NCBI RefSeq assembly: GCF_009720525.1
Contig: NZ_CP043930.1
Location: 3,256,501-3,320,500 of the forward strand
DNA from: Gimesia benthica
Lineage (GTDB): Bacteria; Planctomycetota; Planctomycetia; Planctomycetales; Planctomycetaceae
Reading direction: 5' to 3'
Length of the DNA stretch: 64,000 bases
A program made the position numbers and the translations under genes. The notes beneath the pieces are model-generated. The model did not search any database and was not told where the DNA came from. It saw only the letters and a list, made by a program, of their open reading frames with translations. Shown here piece by piece: positions 9,859 to 17,324 of the stretch; positions within the stretch are counted from its first letter, which is position 1, and each line of letters starts with the position of its first letter.

Positions 9859-10791
9859 ATGTCATCGCCGCGCCGTCACTCGTTCACATACCTCCTCTGC
9901 CTGGCTCTTCTGGGCCTCTCCGCAGGACAACCGCTTCGCGCTGCAGCAGCCGAAGAGGTACTCGCGACCGTCAATGGCCAGCCAGTGACCGAGGGCGACC
10001 TCTCATTTGCCCTGCTCTCACGTGGCATCACCGACGCACCGCCGGCTCTCCGTCAGCAACTGCTGGAGCAGCTGGTCAATCAACGTCTGATCCAGGAATT
10101 TCTGAAAGCGCAGAAAATCGAGGTCCCGCCGAAACAGTTGGATGAAAGTGTTGTCAAAGTCGAGAACTTCATCCGCAAGAAAGGCGATAATCCCCAGCAG
10201 GTACTCGGAAAAATGGGCTTCACTCCCGAAAAGCTCCGCGCCGCGATCGCCCTGCCGCTGGCCTGGAATCTCTATGCCCGACAGGAAATCACGCCGGAGA
10301 AAATGCAGGCCTATTTCAACGCTCATCGTGAAGAGCTGGATGGCACCCGCGTCGAAGCCAGTCAGATTCTTCTGAAACTCTCCCCCGACGCTTCCGCCAC
10401 TGAAATCGATCAAGCGAAACAGAAACTGCTGGATCTGCGGAAGCAGATCCAGTCCGGCAAGCTGACCTTCGCCGAAGCCGCCGCCCGGCATTCGCAGGCC
10501 CCCAGCAAAACAGAGGGAGGCAAACTGGTCACCTCCGCGTATCGGGGAAAAATGCCGCTGGTCTTCACCAGACAGGTCTTCCCCCTCAAAGAGGGTGAAA
10601 TCAGTGACCCCTTCCAGTCCCCCTTTGGCATGCACCTCATCACGCTGAATAAGAAACACCCTGGCCAATTCAGTCTGGAAGACGTGCGCGGCGAACTCTT
10701 TCAGACGCTCTCCCACGAACTCTACGATCAGACGCTGCAGAAACTGCGTTCCACGGCCAAAATTGATTGGAAGACCGAACCAAATTCCTGA
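9859..10791 (+). CDS. exported PpiC/SurA-type parvulin peptidyl-prolyl isomerase
   Basis: Periplasmic folding factor. A signal peptide (SFTYLLCLALLGLSAG...AAAA, about residues 7-30) is followed by a SurA_N-like helical chaperone segment. The parvulin domain then runs from VEASQILLKL to MPLVF...GMHLITL (about residues 165-270), including the EGGKL and PFGMHLI strands typical of the fold. I take ATG 9859, preceded by AGGAAG. A longer frame from 9748 would put 37 residues ahead of the signal peptide. The downstream hydrolase starts 46 bases after the stop, so the two may be co-transcribed. The substrate outer-membrane proteins are unknown. Confidence 0.9.
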   Translation: MSSPRRHSFTYLLCLALLGLSAGQPLRAAAAEEVLATVNGQPVTEGDLSFALLSRGITDAPPALRQQLLEQLVNQRLIQEFLKAQKIEVPPKQLDESVVKVENFIRKKGDNPQQVLGKMGFTPEKLRAAIALPLAWNLYARQEITPEKMQAYFNAHREELDGTRVEASQILLKLSPDASATEIDQAKQKLLDLRKQIQSGKLTFAEAAARHSQAPSKTEGGKLVTSAYRGKMPLVFTRQVFPLKEGEISDPFQSPFGMHLITLNKKHPGQFSLEDVRGELFQTLSHELYDQTLQKLRSTAKIDWKTEPNS

Positions 10792-10837
10792 TCCTGGCGC
10801 TCACCACTCGAACTCACTCTCACTTGAAGTAACCCCC

Positions 10838-11752
10838 ATGTCGAGTTTGCCTCCCATTGAATCGACTGTCATCACAGGCCAGCAACCCGGACCGCATCTG
10901 CTGATCCTCGGCGGCGTACACGGCGATGAATACGAACCCATGGCCGCCATTCGCAAACTGATCACGCTGATCAAACCCGCTGAATTCAGCGGCAAAGTCA
11001 CGCTGGTGCCGGTACTGAATCAACCCGCATACGAACGCTGCCAGCGCTGTGGTCCGGATGAACTGGACCTGGCCCGCACTTTTCCCGGCGCGCTCGACGG
11101 TTCCATCACCGAGCAGATTGCCCATCAGGCCACGCAGCTGATTCAGTCAGCCGATTATCTGATCGACCTGCACACGGGAGGCGTGATTTCTGACCTGGCC
11201 CCCTTCTCCGGCTACTGTCTGCACTCCGATCCAGCCATCCTGGAAACGCAACGCACGATGGCCCGCGCTTTCGGACTCCCCGTTGTCTGGGGCACGACCG
11301 CCACGCTGGAAGGACGCTCCCTGTCTGCCGCTCGCGACGCGAATGTGCCTGCGATCTACGCCGAATGGGGAGGCGGCAGCCAGTGCAACGCCACCGCCGT
11401 CTCCGGTTATGCCTCCGGCTGTCTACAAGTAATGTCTGCCCTCGGCATGCGGAACGAACCCGTTCCCGAACAGCCAATCCAGTACGAGATCGAAGACAAC
11501 CGCGATCAGAGTGGCCACCTGCAACTGCATAACAGTGCCCCCGTGTCGGGCTTTTTTGAACCAGCGATCCAGTTAATGGATACCGTTCAGGCAGGAGACA
11601 CACTGGGAACCATCTGCTCGCCGCTGGGAGATGAAGTCACCAGCATCAAAGCCAGTCAGACCGGCGTGGTTCTGGGAATCCGCACGCTCCCCTATGTGAA
11701 GCAGAACGAATGGCTGGTGGTAATCCTCGAAACCGATCACAGCGCCAGTTGA
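10838..11752 (+). CDS. succinylglutamate desuccinylase / aspartoacylase-family M14 metallohydrolase
   Basis: Zinc amidohydrolase-like protein of 304 residues. The GGVHGDEYEP motif (His and Glu zinc ligands, near residue 27) and the YLIDLHTGG motif (second His ligand) are present. Between them ARTFPG matches the Arg-containing substrate segment of the family. A C-terminal beta domain (VQAGDTLGTICSPLG) resembles the lipoyl-like tail of the AstE/AspA group. Such enzymes cleave N-acyl amino acids; the acyl group and amino acid are not determined here. ATG 10838 begins immediately before the conserved fold. The SDR gene follows at 60 bases, which suggests a small catabolic operon. Confidence 0.86.
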   Translation: MSSLPPIESTVITGQQPGPHLLILGGVHGDEYEPMAAIRKLITLIKPAEFSGKVTLVPVLNQPAYERCQRCGPDELDLARTFPGALDGSITEQIAHQATQLIQSADYLIDLHTGGVISDLAPFSGYCLHSDPAILETQRTMARAFGLPVVWGTTATLEGRSLSAARDANVPAIYAEWGGGSQCNATAVSGYASGCLQVMSALGMRNEPVPEQPIQYEIEDNRDQSGHLQLHNSAPVSGFFEPAIQLMDTVQAGDTLGTICSPLGDEVTSIKASQTGVVLGIRTLPYVKQNEWLVVILETDHSAS

Positions 11753-11812
11753 AGCATGCCACAGCGCTTTGAAACCTCAGCAATCACAACCAGAGACGGA
11801 AAGGAACTCGCC

Positions 11813-12628
11813 ATGAACCCGCAACCGGTTGCCATGATCACAGGAGCCGCGGGAGGCATCGGCGGTGAAACCGCCGTCCGCTTTGCCGAACGGGGCTACG
11901 ACTGCGTCCTGCTTGCCCTCCCCTCGGAGGACCTCAACCCCATCACCAAACGCATCGAGGATGCAGGCCGTCAATATATGATCTGCACCGGTGACCTCGC
12001 AGATCTGGCGTATGCAGAATCTGCCGTCGAACAATGTATCTCCGCCTGGGGACGCATTGATGTGCTGGTCAATAATGCCGCCTGGCGGGAAATCACCACC
12101 ATGCGGAAGATCGAACTCGCCAGCTGGGAACAGACCCTGCGTGTCTGCCTGACCGCCCCCGCGTTTCTCTCACGGTGGTGTGCAGCCCACATGGAAGCCC
12201 GCGGAGAGGGAGTGATTATCAACGTCTCCAGCATCCAGTCTCAGATGGCAGCCGGTATCAGCCCGGCTTACGTCGCAGCCAAAGGGGCCCTCGATTCGTT
12301 GACCTATGAACTGGCCACGCTCTACGGCCCCGCGGGCATTCGGGTGCTCAGCGTCAATCCCGGCGCGATCGACACGGCGATGGGACAGGATATCGCCGTT
12401 GACCAGCAGGCCACCGCCACGAAAATCCGCCAGGCTTCCGAAGACATGATTCCTTTACGACGCTGGGCACATCCGCGGGAAATCGCCCACAGCATTGTCA
12501 TGCTGGCCGGAGAAGACGCCAGCTATCTCACCGGAACCTCCGTCACCATCGACGGCGGCTGGAAACAGCAATGCTCCCCCTACTCGGTAAAACAGCTGCA
12601 GATACCCGATCAGTTCCCGGAAGATTAG
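11813..12628 (+). CDS. short-chain dehydrogenase/reductase (SDR)
   Basis: NAD(P)-dependent oxidoreductase with a classical SDR layout. TGAAGGIGGE (cofactor-binding Gly motif) is at residues 10-19, NNAAWRE near 90 (the NNAG position), INVSSIQSQ holds the catalytic Ser, and YVAAKGAL supplies Tyr and Lys. PGAIDTAM and LAGEDASYLTGTSVTIDGGW complete the C-terminal signature of FabG-like members. The 271 residues are normal. AAAGGAA just upstream supports ATG 11813. The substrate is unknown; neighbours suggest small-molecule catabolism rather than fatty acid synthesis. It converges with the sugar kinase gene across 15 bases. Confidence 0.9.
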   Translation: MNPQPVAMITGAAGGIGGETAVRFAERGYDCVLLALPSEDLNPITKRIEDAGRQYMICTGDLADLAYAESAVEQCISAWGRIDVLVNNAAWREITTMRKIELASWEQTLRVCLTAPAFLSRWCAAHMEARGEGVIINVSSIQSQMAAGISPAYVAAKGALDSLTYELATLYGPAGIRVLSVNPGAIDTAMGQDIAVDQQATATKIRQASEDMIPLRRWAHPREIAHSIVMLAGEDASYLTGTSVTIDGGWKQQCSPYSVKQLQIPDQFPED

Positions 12629-12643
12629 CCAGAGCCATACGAA

Positions 12644-13594
12644 TTATCCCAGCAGTCGGACGGCAATCCGCACAGCCCCTACGCTCGGATCTTCAACGCA
12701 CTCGATGGTTGCGGGAGCCAGTTGCTGCTCTGCCAGGCGTTCGAGCAGAGAGACCCGGTAATCGCGTTGATGCAACAATATCCCACCGGTCAGCGCCAGT
12801 GCATAGGCGTCTGCTTTGAAATGCAACCGCTGCGCCACCGCCAGTACCAGCTCAGACAGTTCCTGCGCGCCCTGATCCACAATCGAACGGGCCACCGCAT
12901 CCTCATCCATAGCGGCTTCAAACACAAAACCTGACAGCCGGGCGATCCGACCGCGGTCTCCCGGGTCCTGGTAGAGATAACCGATCAGCTCCTCGGGTGC
13001 ATTCAAATTCAAGGCCTTGAGAAATCGTGACTGTAGAACTGTCTCCGGCCCCCGTCCGTCAACCGCCCGCAGGATCGCCTTGATCGCCGCGATCGCCAGT
13101 TGATAGCCACTCCCTTCATCCCCCAACAGATATCCCCAGCCCCCGGCGCGCGTCTGAGTACCGTCGGCCCCTTTCCCGAAAGCCAGCGAACCGGTTCCCG
13201 CAATCAATGCCACACCGGTTCCTGCCGGAGTTCCCGCTGCCAATACCGTCTCGGCATCGGTGACCACGACCACTTCCTCCGCGATCTGATTCTGCATCGC
13301 CCATTCCGCCCAGGCATGCTGCTCGGCTGGTCGTCCCGCTCCCGCCATGCCCATACAGAGTACAGACACTATGTGCGGTTCTGCGCCAGCAGACTGAAAG
13401 GCCCGCTCGACCGCCCGTTGCAATTCACCGGCAGCCGCATCCAGGCCCACCACGTTCAGATTGGAAGCCCCCGCCGTGCCCCGTCCAACGACGTGAAAAT
13501 TCTGATCGTCAGAAACTACAGCCAGAGTTGCCGCGGTTTTGGTGCCACCACCGTCGATGCCCAGTACCAGTTGTCGGGACTGTAATCCGGTCAT
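12644..13594 (-). CDS. BadF/BadG-type ATPase, probable N-acetylhexosamine (GlcNAc/MurNAc) kinase
   Basis: A 316-residue ASKHA-fold kinase. The phosphate-1 loop GIDGGGTKT is at residues 12-20. MGMAGAGRP and VTDAETVLAA form the phosphate-2/substrate region, IAGTGSLAFG the adenosine region, and WGYLLGDEGSGYQ a motif shared with mammalian GlcNAc kinase and bacterial MurK. Because murQ lies 49 bases upstream on the same strand, phosphorylation of GlcNAc and/or MurNAc recovered from peptidoglycan is the likely job. MurQ would then convert MurNAc-6-P to GlcNAc-6-P. The sugar preference is inferred from context. Confidence 0.85.
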   Translation of the reverse strand: MTGLQSRQLVLGIDGGGTKTAATLAVVSDDQNFHVVGRGTAGASNLNVVGLDAAAGELQRAVERAFQSAGAEPHIVSVLCMGMAGAGRPAEQHAWAEWAMQNQIAEEVVVVTDAETVLAAGTPAGTGVALIAGTGSLAFGKGADGTQTRAGGWGYLLGDEGSGYQLAIAAIKAILRAVDGRGPETVLQSRFLKALNLNAPEELIGYLYQDPGDRGRIARLSGFVFEAAMDEDAVARSIVDQGAQELSELVLAVAQRLHFKADAYALALTGGILLHQRDYRVSLLERLAEQQLAPATIECVEDPSVGAVRIAVRLLG

Positions 13595-13643
13595 ACCGTG
13601 AATTCCTCAGAGGGGATTTGCCCTGCCAGCGACGGACTCAAGT

Positions 13644-14543
13644 TCACTCGGCTGCATCCAGTACCCGCCGCAGATGACCGCCCGCCTGCTTGAGCAGTTC
13701 CTCCGCACGTTCGGGAGACACATTCCGTTTCACGCTCACGATCGCGGTTTTCAACTCGCCATGGCAGGCTTCCAGCACCGTCTCGGCTTCGTCACGCGGA
13801 AGATCGGTAAACGCGATCAATATTCGAATGGAGCGGTCGATCAGTTTCTTGTTCGTGGCCCGCAGATCGACCATCAGGTTGCCATACGTTTTTCCAATCC
13901 GCACCATGGCTCCGGTCGTCAACATGTTCAACACCATTTTGGTTGCCGTCCCCGCCTTGAGACGCGTGGAACCGGTAACGACTTCCGGACCGACTACCGG
14001 ACAGATGGTAAGATCGGCCACATCCGCCAGTTGATTCTCCTGATTACAGGTAAACGCGATGGCAGCGGCCCCCTGCTCTCGCGCGTATTGCAGAGCGGCA
14101 ATCACATACGGCGTGCGTCCACTGGTGGCGATTCCAACCAGGACATCATCCTGACTGAGCCCCAGTTCCTCCAGATCGGCAATCGCAAACTCGGGATGAT
14201 CTTCGGCCCCTTCGACGGCATTCGTCAGTGCAGTTCGTCCCCCCGCGATTAAGCCGACCACCTGTTCGGGTGGACTGTTAAACGTAGGTGGACACTCACT
14301 GGCATCCAGCACTCCCAGTCGCCCCGAGGTTCCTGCGCCGATGTAAACCAGTCGACCTCCCCGTCGAAACGCTTCGGCAATCAGATCGACGGCAGCTGCA
14401 ATCGTTTCCGATTCTTTGGCGACGGCTGCAGCCACACCGGCATCTTCAGCATTCATCAGCTGCACGATTTCCAGACTGCTCATGGCATCAATCCTGTCGG
14501 ATGCCGGGTTGCGTTGTTCGGTCGTTAAATGCTCTAACATCAT
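13644..14543 (-). CDS. murQ: N-acetylmuramic acid 6-phosphate etherase
   Basis: Cleaves the lactyl ether of MurNAc-6-phosphate to give GlcNAc-6-phosphate and D-lactate in peptidoglycan recycling. At 299 residues it is standard MurQ size. The N-terminal LTTEQRNPAS signature, the SIS-domain GAGTSGRLGVLDASECPPTF segment (with the catalytic Glu), GIATSGRTPYV, and the GSTRLKAGTATKMVLNMLTT stretch that identifies the MurQ family are all intact. Two consecutive ATGs (14543, 14540) are possible starts. It forms a two-gene unit with the downstream kinase and is divergent from a solute symporter. Confidence 0.95.
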   Translation of the reverse strand: MMLEHLTTEQRNPASDRIDAMSSLEIVQLMNAEDAGVAAAVAKESETIAAAVDLIAEAFRRGGRLVYIGAGTSGRLGVLDASECPPTFNSPPEQVVGLIAGGRTALTNAVEGAEDHPEFAIADLEELGLSQDDVLVGIATSGRTPYVIAALQYAREQGAAAIAFTCNQENQLADVADLTICPVVGPEVVTGSTRLKAGTATKMVLNMLTTGAMVRIGKTYGNLMVDLRATNKKLIDRSIRILIAFTDLPRDEAETVLEACHGELKTAIVSVKRNVSPERAEELLKQAGGHLRRVLDAAE

Positions 14544-14710
14544 CTTTTGCCTGTTCGAATTGGGAGCGGACAGCTACTATGATAACCGGGATTCTGAATC
14601 TCGAAAGGATGCACTTCGCCAAACTCCACTGGAATTGGAAATTGTGCCCCCTGAAGTTCCTGTCACGCGTTCTGCCAATCATCACACGTTCCAATATAAC
14701 GGGTTGCACT

Positions 14711-16192
14711 GTGAACATCGCCATCGGAAATATCGATCTGATCATTCTGGGACTCTACCTGGCAGGCGTTGTCTGGTTCGGGTCCTGGGTGGGCGGCAAA
14801 CAGAAAGATCTGTCCGATTATCTGCTCGGCGGAAAAACGCTACCCTGGTGGGCCATCCTCGGCTCCATCGTGGCCACAGAGACCAGCACCGTTACCTTCC
14901 TGAGTGTGCCCGGCATCGCTTATCAGCCGGATGGTAACCTCCAGTTCCTGCAGCTTCCCCTGGGTTATATTGTGGGACGCTTCCTGGTGATCCTGTTTCT
15001 GCTTCCCCTCTATTTCCGGGGTGAAATCTTTTCCGCTTACGAAGTCTTCAAAAAACGGTTCGGCGGCAAAACCGAACGCCTGGCCTCGCTGACCTTTATC
15101 GTGATGCGCACCCTCGCGGATGGACTCCGTCTGTACCTGACCGCGCTCGTGCTGGAGAAAGTGGTCGGAATTCCCATCTCTGCCTGCGTGGTCGTCATCG
15201 GCATCGGCACGATCATTTACACCTGTCTGGGGGGGATGAAATCGGTCGTCTGGAACGACTGCCTGCAATTCGTAATCTATATCGCCGGCGCGCTCTTCGC
15301 GTTCTATATCATTCTCGAGGCACTCCCCGGGGGATGGACCGACTATCAACAGTTCGCCGTGGCGAATCACAAATGGACCATGTTCGATTTCCAATGGGAC
15401 CTCTCTCAGACTTATACTTTCTGGGCCGGTCTGGTCGGCGGCATGTTCCTCTCTATGGCCACCCATGGTGCCGACCAGCTGATGATCCAGCGGTACCTCG
15501 GTGCACGCAATCAGCGCGATGCGGCCCGGGCGCTCGGCTTCAGTGGCTTCGTGGTCTTCTTACAGTTCGCCCTGTTCCTGCTCCTCGGCATTGGCCTGGC
15601 GGCCTTCTACCAGAGTTTTCCGCCAGCCACGCCGTTCGAAAAGCCCGACGAAGTATTCGCCACCTTCATCATCGACAACCTGCCCAAGGGGATTAAGGGG
15701 CTCACGCTGGCCGCCGTCTTCGCAGCCGCAATGTCGACCCTCTCCAGTTCCCTCAGTTCGACCACCAGTGCCCTGGTTAACGACTTTTACTTACCGCTGA
15801 CCTCCAGGAAAAAACAGCAGTCCGAGCTGGTAGCCCTCAGTCGTGTGTTTACGGTTCTCTTCGGTCTCGCGCAGATCTTCGTGGGGATCGCCAGCCAGTC
15901 GATCGAAAGCAGCGTCGTTGGAAACGTGCTGGCCATCGCCGGCATCTCTACGGGCCTGATTCTCGGGATCTTTTTCCTGGCCACGTTCAGTCAGCGGGCC
16001 TCGCAGGCTTCCGCCCTGCTCGGTTTTCTCGTTGGCTTGGCCACCGTGCTCTATGTCGCCTTCATCATCAAGGGCACCGTCGCCTGGCCCTGGTACACGC
16101 TCATCGGAGCCACGACCGTCTTCGCAGTGGGAATTGCCACCAGTCGCTTCTTCCCGGCGACTGAGCCTGCAGATTCAGAAACCACCGAATAA
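14711..16192 (+). CDS. sodium:solute symporter (SSS family)
   Basis: Na+-coupled uptake carrier with about 13 hydrophobic segments. The SSSF signatures are present: WWAILGSIVATETSTVTFLSVPG in TM2, GMKSVVWND and GLTLAAVFAAAMSTLSSSLSSTTSAL in TM9. From the GTG at 14711 the protein has 493 residues and starts directly with the first membrane helix (IDLIILGLYLAGVVW), which is the family norm. An upstream ATG at 14609 after GAAAGG is the alternative. Divergent placement with murQ and the sugar kinase suggests uptake of an amino sugar or muropeptide-derived sugar, but the substrate is inference. Its stop codon abuts the stop of the next, convergent gene with no base between. Confidence 0.86.
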   Translation: MNIAIGNIDLIILGLYLAGVVWFGSWVGGKQKDLSDYLLGGKTLPWWAILGSIVATETSTVTFLSVPGIAYQPDGNLQFLQLPLGYIVGRFLVILFLLPLYFRGEIFSAYEVFKKRFGGKTERLASLTFIVMRTLADGLRLYLTALVLEKVVGIPISACVVVIGIGTIIYTCLGGMKSVVWNDCLQFVIYIAGALFAFYIILEALPGGWTDYQQFAVANHKWTMFDFQWDLSQTYTFWAGLVGGMFLSMATHGADQLMIQRYLGARNQRDAARALGFSGFVVFLQFALFLLLGIGLAAFYQSFPPATPFEKPDEVFATFIIDNLPKGIKGLTLAAVFAAAMSTLSSSLSSTTSALVNDFYLPLTSRKKQQSELVALSRVFTVLFGLAQIFVGIASQSIESSVVGNVLAIAGISTGLILGIFFLATFSQRASQASALLGFLVGLATVLYVAFIIKGTVAWPWYTLIGATTVFAVGIATSRFFPATEPADSETTE

Positions 16193-17155
16193 TTACTGAC
16201 CACGCCACAGAATCTGGTCGGAAATCTCCAGTTCAGCCTGGGCTGCCGCGATTTCACTTTTGAAGCGTCGTGCATCAACCGGATAGCCTTTCGTCGGCTT
16301 GATGTCAGGCACATGTTCCGACCAGAACTGGTTGAACAGTTCCATCATCACTTCGCGGGTGTACTTGCAGACCATGGAGGAAACCGCGACCGGAAAATGC
16401 GCCTCGGCTTTGGTCTGGAAGCGAATCTCTGTGGCCCCCACACGATAGATACTCCGTGCTGTCGACTCTTCTACGCGGAAGATCATTTCGCCATCCAGGA
16501 TCTCATCCAGATATTCATCGTAGCGATTTCGCCCGCCGTGCTTGTCTCCAATGATCAGCGTGGGCTCATCACTGTTCCGATCCCAGACGCGTGTCAGCAG
16601 CTGCATACACAGCCGCGTCAGCATCACTCCTTTGCTGCCATACTCTCTGCACAAATGATTGAACCGCTCGGGCAACACAATCTCCGAGCAGAGTGCCTTA
16701 AGCTTGATGCCAGCTGCGTCCAGTGCCGTCTGCAGCTTCTGTTGTGAGTCGCGCGTCCCCTCAGTTTCGACGGCCGTGGGCAGTGCAAACCGGTCGTCTC
16801 CGTTCCACGGATGTTCCTGAATCGCGTCCAGATGCGTGGGAGAAGCGATCAATAACCGCCAGAGTTTTCCCAGCGAATCCACCTGGTCGGCATCATTGAC
16901 CATCTGCAGAAAAGGAAAGGTCGAACGTTCCAGCGGCCCCAGTCCCTTGGCAGACGAGTGGACTTCTTTGGAATCGGCGACGTGCAGCAATTCAGAATTA
17001 CGGCGGGGACGGCTGTTGGAAACCACGGATTCCAGTGCCGACCAGAAATCGAAGGCGCGCGGTTCCCCGGGGACTTCCCATAAACTGGCCGTAATCACAA
17101 GCGGTCCCAGATTCGGACCATAGCCTGCTTCGTCCATGCCAATCAGGTAACCCAT
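16193..17155 (-). CDS. divergent RNase HII-like (RnhB-fold) protein
   Basis: A protein of 320 residues whose ends match ribonuclease HII. The N-terminus reads YLIGMDEAGYGPNLGPLVI, matching the RNase HII start with catalytic Asp8 and Glu9. The central IIGDKHGGRNRYDEYL offers another acidic residue. The KAEAHFPVAVSSMVCKYTRE stretch matches the family's K.D..YP.VAAAS..AK..RD motif, and the C-terminal KGYPVDARRF resembles the HRRSF-type end. The Arg of the GRG ribonucleotide-recognition loop is Tyr12, and the protein is about 100 residues longer than RnhB because of a central insertion. It is therefore probably a nuclease of a distinct subfamily. GGAG before 17155 sets the start; an upstream start at 17227 is less likely. 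Confidence 0.75.
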   Translation of the reverse strand: MGYLIGMDEAGYGPNLGPLVITASLWEVPGEPRAFDFWSALESVVSNSRPRRNSELLHVADSKEVHSSAKGLGPLERSTFPFLQMVNDADQVDSLGKLWRLLIASPTHLDAIQEHPWNGDDRFALPTAVETEGTRDSQQKLQTALDAAGIKLKALCSEIVLPERFNHLCREYGSKGVMLTRLCMQLLTRVWDRNSDEPTLIIGDKHGGRNRYDEYLDEILDGEMIFRVEESTARSIYRVGATEIRFQTKAEAHFPVAVSSMVCKYTREVMMELFNQFWSEHVPDIKPTKGYPVDARRFKSEIAAAQAELEISDQILWRGQ

Positions 17156-17324
17156 CGCCGCTCCATCTTCTCTTTCAAAACTAATCGCTCTGCAGACCAG
17201 CGGCAACTCAACCGCCGATCGTCCCATCGATTCTTAATCGACGTCATCATAAGCGAATCGAATGCTGCGTGAAACGCAGAGCGTCAGAGAAAAACGGCGA
17301 CTGTGAGTATTACCGGCTGCGCGT

